DNA of 6,358 nt from Streptomyces sp. NRRL WC-3549 (lineage in GTDB: Bacteria > Actinomycetota > Actinomycetes > Streptomycetales > Streptomycetaceae): the NCBI RefSeq assembly GCF_000721935.1, contig NZ_KL585389.1, forward strand, positions 61,598-67,955, read 5' to 3'. The notes beneath the pieces are model-generated. The model worked only from the letters and a program-made list of their open reading frames with translations, did no database searches and was not told where the DNA came from. Positions 1-5,259 of this stretch are shown here, in pieces (the first letter of the stretch is position 1; the number at the start of each line of letters is the position of its first letter). A program made the position numbers and the translations under genes.

Positions 1-120
1 CTCCTGTACCCAGGCGGCCGTCGCCGGCTCCCCGGCGCCGCAGAGCGTGGACAGGACCTGCGCCTCCAGCTCGCCCTGGGCGCGCCGCCGCTGCCCGCCG
101 CCGGTGTGCGCTGCCGCCAC
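1..120 (-). CDS. BlaI/MecI-family transcriptional repressor, N-terminal fragment (runs off the left edge)
   Basis: The minus strand reads 40 codons from a GTG at 118-120 to the window edge. After a short basic leader (GGGQRRR) comes the pattern AQGELEAQVLSTL, then GEPATAAWVQE. This matches the start of the winged-helix domain of BlaI/MecI/CopY repressors, where a GELE-type helix is followed by a T-A-x-x-V helix. In this family the protein is a dimeric DNA-binding repressor, often released by proteolysis through a BlaR1/MecR1-like M56 metalloprotease encoded next door; that partner would lie outside the window. The start is supported by GGAGG (128-132) seven bases upstream of the GTG. An unrelated winged-helix regulator is possible, because the recognition helix and dimerisation domain are not visible. 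The family call is inferred from about 30 residues. Confidence 0.6.
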   Translation of the reverse strand, partial: MAAAHTGGGQRRRAQGELEAQVLSTLCGAGEPATAAWVQE

Positions 121-145
121 GTGTGTTCCTCCCCGCCTGCCGTGC

Positions 146-165
146 CCCCGCGGGTCGCCGCGGGG
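146..165. terminator. Perfect 8-bp hairpin between the P450 remnant and the BlaI-like gene
   Basis: CCCCGCGG (146-153) and CCGCGGGG (158-165) are perfect inverted copies around a 4-base loop (GTCG). On the minus strand it lies about 50 bases after the P450 remnant's stop codon and 26 bases before the GTG of the BlaI-like gene. It could be a GC-type terminator without a U-tract, or a leader/operator element of the repressor. A TACGAT hexamer (minus strand, 172-177) just upstream resembles a -10 box, but I see no good -35, so I do not call a promoter. Confidence 0.35.
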
Positions 166-216
166 CGGTTCATCGTACTGGCCGGCCGCCCGCACGGCTC
201 GCGGGGGAGCCCGGTC

Positions 217-548
217 TCACCAGGTGACGGGGAGCTCCTGCAGGCCGGAGACGACGGTGTCCTCCATGAAGGACCACCTGGAGTCCGAGCCGGGCCGGCG
301 GCCGGCCGGCGCAGTGGCGGGTGCCCGCGCCGAACGCCTGGGTGGCGGCGGGCGCTGCGCGAGTTCGCCGAGCAGGATCACGCCCGCACCGGCTGCGATG
401 GTCTGCCCGCCGGTCCCGGTGGCCTCCAGAGGGTGCGTCGGCGCCCGAGGTGCACGACGGACGGACAGCGCGGGAGCTCCCCGACGGCGCCGACGACGAC
501 CTGCGGGTCCTCGGCGGCGCGGACGGCGGCGAGCTGGTCCGGGCGGTG
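217..548 (-). pseudogene. Cytochrome P450 remnant (CYP105-like), N-terminally truncated and frameshifted
   Basis: Four stretches in two alternating minus-strand frames give the expected order of a bacterial P450 C-terminus. (1) 420-548: HRPDQLAAVRAAEDPQ, then GAVGELPRC with the K-helix ExxR motif preserved as ELPR, then VVHLGRRRTL. (2) 355-432: PLEATGTGGQTIAAGAGVIL, the strand before the meander. (3) 266-343: FGAGTRHCAG, the heme loop with the axial cysteine codon at 311-313, then RPPARLGLQVV. (4) 217-267: MEDTVVSGLQELPVTW and a TGA stop. About 20 residues of meander are missing between parts 2 and 3, and about 20 between parts 3 and 4. Everything upstream of the K-helix region (some 250 residues in a normal 400-residue enzyme, including the I-helix) is absent. 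Intact relatives are soluble class I monooxygenases fed by ferredoxin and ferredoxin reductase. The combined deletions and frame changes make this a dead gene rather than one sequencing error. The LPVTW ending and overall pattern suggest CYP105, which is inference. Confidence 0.75.
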
Positions 549-817
549 GGGCGCACTCGGAAGCGGGAGGCCCGCGCACGCGCCGTCGGCGACGGCCGGT
601 GTGCTGGACCCGGTGGCCGACCCGCCGCTCCTGCTCGCCGCCCGCAGCGGCGATCTGGCCGCCGTCGCCGTCAGCCGTCTCGCCCCCACCTGATCACCCG
701 GCGGCGAGACCTTCACTCCGCTCGGAGAGGCCGGCGCCGTCGAGCACCCGTGCCGGCCGCCCGGCCTCCGGCGGCGCGGCGGGTCACCGGACCGCCCGGC
801 CGTGACCGCGCCCCGGG
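549..817. other. GC-rich stretch with no supportable gene
   Basis: Between the P450 remnant and the stop codon of the FAD/Rieske gene I find open frames on both strands, but none has recognisable domains or a convincing start. The sequence is dominated by CGG/GCC-rich runs. It may hold further unrecognisable remains of the P450 N-terminal half, though I could not find an I-helix (A/G-G-x-E-T-T type) motif in any minus frame. Confidence 0.4.
782..807 (-). terminator. Weak inverted repeat just after the FAD/Rieske gene
   Basis: GGTCAC (782-787) and GTGACC (802-807) form a perfect 6-bp stem around a 14-base GC-rich loop that can pair further (GG 789-790 with CC 800-801, leaving C788 bulged). 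It begins about 10 bases after the TAA stop at 818-820 of the minus-strand operon, where a transcription terminator would be expected. There is no U-tract, which is common in high-GC actinomycetes. Confidence 0.3.
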
Positions 818-2347
818 TTACTCGGCCCGGGGGAGCGGACGGACGGCGGGACCCTGGAGCACCTCGCCGTCGACGCCGAACCGCGAGCCGTGGCACGGGC
901 ACTCCCAGGAGGTCTCCGCCGGGTTGAACGCGACCAGACACCCCAGGTGCGTGCACCGTGCCGACAGGCTGTGCGTCCGCCCCTCCTCGTCACGGTAGAC
1001 GGCACGGTGGCGCCCTCCGACGCGGACGACCGCACCCGTACCCGGGGCGACCTCCTCGGCGGACTCCACCCGTGTGCCCTTGAGGCGGTCCCCCACGAAG
1101 TGCCGGGCGACCTCCGCCTGCTGCGCCAGCAGCTTCGTGCCCTCGCGGACCGTGCTCCGCAGCCGGCGGGGATCGTAGAGTCCCGCCCAGGCCGGGGTGT
1201 CGCCGGTGAGCACGGCCGTCAGGAGCTGACCCGCCATCGCGCCCCCGCTCATGCCCCAGCCCCCGAATCCCGTCGCCACGTACACATGGCGCGAGCCCGG
1301 GTGGAACGGGCCGATCAGCGGGACCCCGTCACTGACGTCGTTGTCCTGGGCCGCCCAGCGGTACGCCGTCGGGCCGGCCGGGAAATGCTCGTGCATCCAC
1401 GCGTCCAGCCGGCCGAACCGCTCGCGGGCGTCCCCCGTACCGGGCGTGAAGTCCTCACCGGTGACGATGAGGAGCCGCCGGTCCGCGTCGAGCGGCGCCG
1501 TGCGCACCGAGCGCTTCCCGCCCTCGTCGGTGATGTACATGTGCTCCGGCGCGGCCTCCGCCGGCAGCGGCGCGGCCACCACGAGCTCCCGGCGCGGTGA
1601 CATCCGGGCGAAAAGCAGGGCCCGGTCGAAGACGGGGACGTGCGTGGCGACGACGACGTCCCGGGCCGACACCGTCAGCCCCGACTCCGTGGTCACCCGG
1701 CAGGGGCTGCCCTCGCTCAGACCCGTGACCCGGGTCCGTTCGTGGACGACCCCGCCCCGGGCCAGGAGGTCGGACACCAGCCCCAGCAGGTAGCGGCGCG
1801 GATGGAACTGCGCCTGCCGCCCCACCCGCACGGCGGCGGCCACGGGGAAGGGCAGCTCCGTCTCCTGCACGTACGAGGCGTCGAGCCCGGCCTCCACGGC
1901 CGCCTCGGCCTCCGCCTCGAACTCGGCGCGGCGCCCCGGGTCGGTGGTGAAGGTGAACGCCGAAGCGCGTTCCAGGTCGCAGTCGACGCCGAGTTCGGCC
2001 GCCACCGCACCGACCCGGTCCACCGCCGCCTGCTGCGACAGCGCGTACTGCGCGGCGCCCTCCGGTCCCCGGGTGCGCCGGAGGCGGTCGTACACCAGTG
2101 AATGCGCGGCGGTGAGCTTGGCCGTCGTGTAGCCGGTCACCCCGGCGGCGATACGGTCCGCCTCCAGCACGACGACGCTGCGCCCCGCCCTGGTCAGCTC
2201 CCACGCGGTGCTCAGGCCCGCCACGCCGCCGCCGACGACCACGACGTCGGCCGTCCGGTGGGCGTCCAGGGCGGGGAAGGAGGGGTGGTCGGACGTCGCC
2301 ATCCAGTAGGACTCGTCCGTGCCGGGAAGTTCGGATGCGGGTGTCAT
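818..2347 (-). CDS. FAD-dependent oxidoreductase (DAO fold) with C-terminal Rieske [2Fe-2S] domain
   Basis: This is a 509-residue soluble flavoprotein. Near the N-terminus a Rossmann strand carries the FAD dinucleotide motif GGGVAG (residues 39-44), followed by the acidic ribose-binding residue in VVVLEAD (E62) and the VTGYTTAKLTA segment seen in this subfamily. A GFGGWGMSGG segment late in the DAO domain matches the second FAD contact region. The last 100 or so residues form a Rieske domain with both ligand boxes intact: CTHLGC (C465, H467) and CPCHGS (C483, H486). DAO-plus-Rieske proteins of this length are known (the architecture of Bacillus YhfW), but their substrate is not established. 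By family they oxidise an amine, amino acid or similar C-N/C-O substrate and may pass electrons to the [2Fe-2S] centre. The ATG lies 12 bases after the stop of the flavodoxin-like gene, with a purine-rich GAGAGACGAG in that gap, so the two are very likely cotranscribed and perhaps redox partners. No signal peptide or membrane segment is visible. The symbol is left blank because the reaction is unknown. Confidence 0.93.
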   Translation of the reverse strand: MTPASELPGTDESYWMATSDHPSFPALDAHRTADVVVVGGGVAGLSTAWELTRAGRSVVVLEADRIAAGVTGYTTAKLTAAHSLVYDRLRRTRGPEGAAQYALSQQAAVDRVGAVAAELGVDCDLERASAFTFTTDPGRRAEFEAEAEAAVEAGLDASYVQETELPFPVAAAVRVGRQAQFHPRRYLLGLVSDLLARGGVVHERTRVTGLSEGSPCRVTTESGLTVSARDVVVATHVPVFDRALLFARMSPRRELVVAAPLPAEAAPEHMYITDEGGKRSVRTAPLDADRRLLIVTGEDFTPGTGDARERFGRLDAWMHEHFPAGPTAYRWAAQDNDVSDGVPLIGPFHPGSRHVYVATGFGGWGMSGGAMAGQLLTAVLTGDTPAWAGLYDPRRLRSTVREGTKLLAQQAEVARHFVGDRLKGTRVESAEEVAPGTGAVVRVGGRHRAVYRDEEGRTHSLSARCTHLGCLVAFNPAETSWECPCHGSRFGVDGEVLQGPAVRPLPRAE

Positions 2348-2359
2348 GCCACTCGTCTC

Positions 2360-2965
2360 TCAGGACGGCGGTGCGGGCACCGGGTGTTCGGTGAGCGCAC
2401 GCGCCGTGTGGAAGAGGTTGGAGGCCATCGCGCGGGCGGTGGAGGCCGCCCAGTCGTGGCCGCGGTCGTCGTCGAGGTAGTCGGGGCCCGGCCCGGGACC
2501 GAGGTGCCAGTACGTCCATGCCTGGCCCGGCACGGTGTAGCCGATGTCCCCGAGGGCCCCGCAGATCTCGCTGATGACGTGGTGGGCGCCGTCCTCGTTG
2601 CCGGTGACGACCACCCCCGCCACCCGGTTGTAGGCGACGGGACGGTTCTCGTCGTCCGTCTCGCTGATCATCGCGTCCATGCGCTCCAGGACGCGCTGGG
2701 CCACGGAGGAGGGGCGGCCGACCCAGGTCGGTGACGCCACCACGAGGATGTCGGCCGACGCCAGCTTCTCGCGCACCGACGGCCATTGGTCGCCGTCGCC
2801 CATGTCGTTCTCGACCCCCGGCCGGATGTCCAGGTCGACGGCGCGCACGACGTCCACCGTCGCGCCGTGTCCCTGGAGGGCCGTGATGACCTGCCGGGCC
2901 AGGGCCTCCGTGTTGGAGGGCCGGGGGGACGGTTTGAGGGTGCAGTTGATCACCAGAGCGCGCAT
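2360..2965 (-). CDS. Flavodoxin-fold NAD(P)H-dependent oxidoreductase (FMN reductase-like)
   Basis: This is a 201-residue protein of the flavodoxin-like NAD(P)H:FMN/quinone oxidoreductase group. It opens with a strand MRALVINCTL and an FMN phosphate-binding loop (residues 8-20, SNTE at 17-20). The middle has the flavin-ring loop SPTWVGRPS (78-86) that defines FMN-reductase-like proteins, followed by an RVLERMD helix. TGNEDGAHHV (121-130) is the third flavin-contact segment. Members bind FMN non-covalently in the cytoplasm and reduce flavins, quinones or other acceptors at the expense of NAD(P)H; the acceptor cannot be read from sequence. I chose the ATG at 2963-2965 because the protein begins directly with the first beta strand and GGGAG lies just upstream. 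An in-frame GTG three codons earlier is a fair alternative, and the 19-residue extension to a more distant ATG is basic and unconserved-looking. It is the first gene of a two-gene operon with the FAD/Rieske oxidoreductase, which suggests it supplies or accepts electrons for it (inference). Confidence 0.88.
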   Translation of the reverse strand: MRALVINCTLKPSPRPSNTEALARQVITALQGHGATVDVVRAVDLDIRPGVENDMGDGDQWPSVREKLASADILVVASPTWVGRPSSVAQRVLERMDAMISETDDENRPVAYNRVAGVVVTGNEDGAHHVISEICGALGDIGYTVPGQAWTYWHLGPGPGPDYLDDDRGHDWAASTARAMASNLFHTARALTEHPVPAPPS

Positions 2966-3042
2966 GACTCCCACTCTTGCGTCGGAGGGACGGGAACCGC
3001 GCCGACCCGCGCGGCCGTTCACCCGCTTGTACGGGTACGGGG

Positions 3043-3065
3043 GCCGGACGGTCGACCGTGCCGGC
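3043..3065 (-). terminator. Extended palindrome after the 108-residue gene; likely terminator or operator
   Basis: A perfect 12-bp palindrome, ACGGTCGACCGT (3048-3059), is flanked by GCCGG (3043-3047) and CCGGC (3061-3065), giving an 11-bp arm with one bulged base (G3060). It begins 12 bases after the stop of the small charged gene (3078-3080) and about 78 bases before the flavodoxin-like gene's ATG, all on the minus strand. A terminator between the two is the simplest reading. A dimeric repressor site for the downstream operon is also possible, because the core is fully symmetric with no loop. Confidence 0.45.
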
Positions 3066-3077
3066 TCCCCGGACGGA

Positions 3078-3404
3078 TCAGCGGCCGACGGCCTTGCGCA
3101 ACTGGTCCTTGTTCATGGTCGAGCGGCCGTCGACGTTCTTCTTCTTCGCCTCTTCGTACAGCTGGTCCCGGGTCGGGCCCTTCGCCCCGGTGTGGGAGCG
3201 CTGCCCTCCGCGCTCGGAGGCGGACTTGGGGTCACGGGTGGACGTCTTGCTCGCCGTCTTCGACTCGCCGGCCCGCGCACGCTCCTTGTTGACGGTGCGG
3301 GCGGCGATCTCCTTGGCCCGGCCCTCGGGGGCGCCGCGCTCCTCGGAGCTCTCCTTGATGTGCTCGTACTGGCGCTCCCGCTTGCGGTTGGATCCTGCCG
3401 GCAT
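3078..3404 (-). CDS. Small highly charged protein of the actinomycete 'plasmid stabilization protein' family
   Basis: This 108-residue protein is dominated by Lys, Arg, Glu, Ser and Gly, with no cysteine, tryptophan or hydrophobic core. It begins MPAGSNRKRERQYEHIKES and contains GRAKEIAARTVNKERARAGE (residues 28-47). It ends with a short structured unit, GPTRDQLYEEAKKKNVDGRS, then MNKDQLRKAVGR, whose pattern (T-R-x-x-L-Y-x-x-A-K... M-x-K-x-x-L) resembles small SAP/Rho-N-like nucleic-acid-binding helices. Such proteins are usually labelled 'plasmid stabilization protein' in streptomycete annotations, on thin evidence. I infer a nucleic-acid-associated, probably stress-induced protein. The start is strongly supported: AAGGAG (3411-3416) lies six bases before the ATG. 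A sigma-B-type promoter lies about 80-100 bases upstream. The gene stands alone, divergent from XdhC. Confidence 0.8.
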   Translation of the reverse strand: MPAGSNRKRERQYEHIKESSEERGAPEGRAKEIAARTVNKERARAGESKTASKTSTRDPKSASERGGQRSHTGAKGPTRDQLYEEAKKKNVDGRSTMNKDQLRKAVGR

Positions 3405-3480
3405 GACGCTCTCCTTGCTCTCGTCGGGCCTTGCGGCGGCGGCACGGCTGTCCCTTGCGTGCGTGCCGTTGTGTACCCGG

Positions 3481-3504
3481 TTACCCCTACTTCACGCCCG
3501 AAAC
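3481..3504 (-). promoter_or_regulatory. Sigma-B-type (general/osmotic stress) promoter for the 108-residue gene
   Basis: On the minus strand GTTT (3501-3504) is followed by a 14-base spacer and GGGTAA (3481-3486). Streptomyces SigB-group promoters follow GNNT-N14-16-GGGTAC/T, and Bacillus sigma-B uses GTTT with GGGTAT, so spacing and both boxes fit with one -10 mismatch. A second -10-like GGGTAC follows two bases downstream and has its own GCGT 15 bases upstream, giving a possible tandem arrangement. The start site would be near 3473, leaving a leader of about 70 bases. Family knowledge plus pattern match; not experimentally tested here. Confidence 0.55.
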
Positions 3505-3587
3505 CCGGGGCCCGCGACACGGGGCGCCGAAGAGGGTGAGAGCCGGGGGACGATCCCCGCCGGGGCGGTGCCGGTGCCCGGCTCGCC

Positions 3588-3603
3588 GTGCGCCGTGGCG
3601 CAC
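3588..3603. promoter_or_regulatory. Candidate operator upstream of XdhC
   Basis: GTGCGCC (3588-3594) and GGCGCAC (3597-3603) are perfect inverted copies separated by two bases. The element lies 50 bases before the ATG at 3654, in the divergent region between the small charged gene and XdhC, where a dimeric regulator would act. I could not assign flanking promoter boxes on the plus strand with confidence. Confidence 0.35.
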
Positions 3604-3653
3604 ACTGAAGGAACCCCGTCGCGCGAGGCCGTCCGGTCCGAGGTGAGCGAAAG

Positions 3654-3693
3654 ATGAGACATGTCGTCCAGCAGGCGGCCGCCTGGCAGGGGG
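3654..3693 (+). other. Original XdhC start and first codons, displaced into another frame
   Basis: An ATG at 3654 has a well-placed GAGGTGA (3640-3646) seven bases upstream and reads MRHVVQQAAAWQG. That resembles the usual XdhC N-terminus, a helix ending in A-x-W before the G-x-x-FALATV strand. The reading then has to move one base forward, near a run of five Gs (3689-3693), to reach GSAFAMATVTRTW in the main frame. One extra base (or two missing) explains it. The ATG at 3661 that opens the main frame lacks a convincing ribosome binding site and gives an arginine/proline-rich start unlike the family. Confidence 0.6.
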
Positions 3694-4734
3694 TCCGCGT
3701 TCGCCATGGCGACCGTGACGCGTACCTGGGGATCGGCGCCGCACGGCCCCGGCGCGTCCATGCTGGTGTCCGCCGAGGGGCGTGTCGCCGGGAGCGTGTC
3801 CGGGGGATGTGTGGAGGCCGCGGTCTGCGCGATGGCCGAGGAGGTGCTCGCGGACCGCACGCCGGCGGTCGGGCGCTGGGGCGTCGGCGACGGTGACGCC
3901 CTGGAGGCCGGACTGACCTGCGGCGGGACGATCGAGGTGCTGGTCCGCGAGATCACCCCCGGGGTGCCGCTCGGCCGGGTCGCGGCCGACGTGGACGCCG
4001 GTGTCCCGGTCGCGCTGGTCACCTCCGTGTCGCGGGGCGGCGGCCTGGCGGCCGGGGGCGGCACGGTCACCGGCACGCTCGGGGACCCGCGGGTGGACCG
4101 GGCGGCGGCCCTGGCGGCCGAGGGCATGCTGGGCCGGGGCGTCAGCGGGCTCGTACATGGCAGTGCCGGAGAACCGGACTGCGCGCCACGGGGCGAGTTG
4201 CTGGTGCAGTCCTTCGCGGCCCGGCCGCGCCTGCTCGTCTTCGGCGCGACCGAGTTCGCCCGGCCGCTGGCCGGCATCGGCGCCTCCCTCGGCCACCGGG
4301 TCACGGTCTGCGACGCCAGGCCCGCCTTCGCGCTGCCCGAACGCTTCCCGGGCGCGGACGAGGTCGTCGCGGACCGGCCCGACCGCTGGTTCCGCGCGCA
4401 CGCGGACGGGGTGGACGCGGCGACGGCGGTCTGCGTCCTGACCCACGACGCCCGGTTCGACGTGCCCGTCCTCGCGCTCGCCCTGGGCAGCCGGGCCGGT
4501 TACGTGGGGGCCATGGGCAGTCGGCGCACCCATGAGGACCGGCTCGCGCGCCTCCGTGAGGCGGGACTGACCGATGGCGAGCTCGCCCGGCTGAAATCGC
4601 CGATCGGCCTGGACCTCGGCGGCCGGGGACCCGAGGAGACGGCCCTGTCGATCATGGCCGAGATCATCGCCGAACGCCGGGGCGGCAGCGGGATGCCCCT
4701 GACCGCCGGGAGCGGGCCCGTCCACGGGGCGTGA
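3661..4734 (+). CDS. xdhC: XdhC/CoxI-family molybdenum cofactor maturation factor (N-terminus frameshifted)
   Basis: The uninterrupted frame encodes 357 residues with the two-domain XdhC layout. The N-terminal XdhC/CoxI domain includes FAMATVTRTWGSAPHGPG (14-31), the signature GSVSGGCVEA (44-53) and GLTCGG (84-89). A linker leads to a Rossmann-like C-terminal domain: RLLVFGATEFARPLAGIG (190-207), VTVCDARPAF (214-223), YVGAMGSRRTHEDRL (281-295) and the closing SPIGLDLGGRGPEETALSI (313-331). In the family the protein binds molybdenum cofactor, helps its sulfuration and delivers it to xanthine dehydrogenase or a related molybdo-hydroxylase in the cytoplasm. No molybdoenzyme subunits lie in this window, so its client is unknown. 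The coordinates give the unbroken frame; the true start is probably the ATG at 3654 (see that entry), so the gene carries either a real frameshift or a one-base sequence error. If real, the first helix is lost, but both conserved domains are complete and residual activity is possible. The gene is convergent with the DUF6232 pair downstream. Confidence 0.87.
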   Translation: MSSSRRPPGRGSAFAMATVTRTWGSAPHGPGASMLVSAEGRVAGSVSGGCVEAAVCAMAEEVLADRTPAVGRWGVGDGDALEAGLTCGGTIEVLVREITPGVPLGRVAADVDAGVPVALVTSVSRGGGLAAGGGTVTGTLGDPRVDRAAALAAEGMLGRGVSGLVHGSAGEPDCAPRGELLVQSFAARPRLLVFGATEFARPLAGIGASLGHRVTVCDARPAFALPERFPGADEVVADRPDRWFRAHADGVDAATAVCVLTHDARFDVPVLALALGSRAGYVGAMGSRRTHEDRLARLREAGLTDGELARLKSPIGLDLGGRGPEETALSIMAEIIAERRGGSGMPLTAGSGPVHGA

Positions 4735-4797
4735 CCGTGCGTCGCCGGCGCGCTCCCGCGGACGTCCGGCTCCCGGAGTCCTTCGTGGCGCCCCGCT

Positions 4798-4833
4798 CCC
4801 GGCCGTACGCGTCGGCTTTCACACGGGGCCGGG
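4798..4833. terminator. Possible bidirectional terminator between convergent genes
   Basis: The 101-base gap between the stop of XdhC (4732-4734) and the stop of the 118-residue minus-strand gene (4836) holds CCCGGCC (4798-4804) and GGCCGGG (4827-4833), a perfect 7-bp inverted repeat around a 22-base loop. Placement between convergent genes favours termination, but the long loop makes it weak. I see no gene in the gap. Confidence 0.25.
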
Positions 4834-4835
4834 GC

Positions 4836-5192
4836 TCAGCTCCCGCTCAGGAGGTCGAGCACCTTCCTGACCGCCTCGACCACCGGCCCCCCGACCGTCG
4901 AGACCGAGGCGGCGATGCCGGCCACCGCCATCAGGGCGCGGTGCCGTTCCTCCGGCGCCCCGGACCCGTCGGTGAGGGCGGGGAGGCTGTCGTCCAGCAT
5001 CCGGGCGTCGGCCGGCGGGAGCTGTTCCCGCAGCTCGCCCAGGAGCCGCAGCAGCTCTTGTACCGCCTCATGGAGTGCGGGAGAGGCGGCCTCGCCGCCG
5101 GAGGACCCGAAGGTGTTGTGCACGACGCCCTGGTTGCCCGTCCCGCCGTACATGCTGACGCTGTCGCCGAAATGGTAGTTGTCACCGCTCAT
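4836..5192 (-). CDS. Small soluble helical protein with N-terminal YHFGD/MYGG motif, partner of the DUF6232-like membrane protein
   Basis: I do not recognise this 118-residue protein as a named family. Residues 6-26 carry YHFGDxxxMYGGxGNxGxxH, a Gly/Asn/polar beta-prone motif that also ends the upstream gene's product. A short Gly/Ser linker (29-37) follows, then an amphipathic, leucine-rich helix ALHEAVQELLRLLGELREQL (39-58) likely to form a coiled coil. The end is a small helical unit with ALMAVAGIAASVSTVGGPVV and EAVRKVLDLL (87-115), hydrophobic but too polar for a clear membrane span. No catalytic motif is visible. The ATG overlaps the TGA of the upstream gene (ATGA, 5189-5192) and its own ribosome binding site is poor, so translation is probably coupled and the two proteins made in similar amounts. 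I infer that it docks to the membrane protein or self-assembles through the shared motif. A role in signalling or defence is possible but unproven. Confidence 0.8.
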   Translation of the reverse strand: MSGDNYHFGDSVSMYGGTGNQGVVHNTFGSSGGEAASPALHEAVQELLRLLGELREQLPPADARMLDDSLPALTDGSGAPEERHRALMAVAGIAASVSTVGGPVVEAVRKVLDLLSGS

Positions 5193-5259
5193 GAATGCGC
5201 TGTCCCCACGTTTCCCGAGCCGCCGTACATGTTGATGTTGTCCCCGAAGTGGTAGATGT
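5144..5259 (-). repeat. Diverged direct repeat encoding the shared motif across the gene junction
   Basis: Two 39-base segments, 5144-5182 and 5221-5259, match at 33 of 39 positions in direct orientation. Each encodes the YHFGDxxxMYGG block, the first in the 118-residue gene and the second at the end of the DUF6232-like gene. Their offset of 77 bases is not a multiple of three, yet each is read in its own gene's frame, so the motif itself is what has been kept. Beyond the block the DNA similarity fades, while the protein motif continues (GN, G, H). Confidence 0.85.

Noticed and set aside
601..693. Plus-strand stretch reading VLDPVADPPLLLAARSGDLA
   Set aside because: It looks protein-like, but it is short, has no start or ribosome binding site, and matches no family I can name.
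47..805. Long plus-strand open frame across the left end
   Set aside because: It is Arg/Pro/Ala low-complexity translation of GC-rich DNA, with no domain and no ribosome binding site, and it lies opposite the P450 remnant and the BlaI-like start.
549..817. I-helix or N-terminal half of the P450 in decayed form
   Set aside because: No oxygen-binding Thr motif or other P450 landmark could be found in any minus-strand frame.
1455..2786. 443-codon minus-strand open frame overlapping the FAD/Rieske and flavodoxin genes
   Set aside because: It is an out-of-frame shadow of two well-supported genes, rich in Gly/Arg and without motifs; long open frames are expected by chance at this GC content.
3033..3038. 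GGGTAC preceded by GTTC on the plus strand as a second stress promoter
   Set aside because: The spacer is only 12 bases and the nearest plus-strand gene is more than 600 bases away, across an antisense gene, so there is nothing sensible for it to drive.
3487..4725. 412-codon minus-strand open frame opposite xdhC
   Set aside because: It is antisense to conserved XdhC motifs and composed of low-complexity Arg/Pro/Ala/Gly.
4731..5255. Plus-strand open frame containing a repeated PPYMLxLSPKW-like phrase
   Set aside because: The repeated phrase is the antisense reading of the duplicated motif in the minus-strand gene pair; the frame has no recognisable start or domain.
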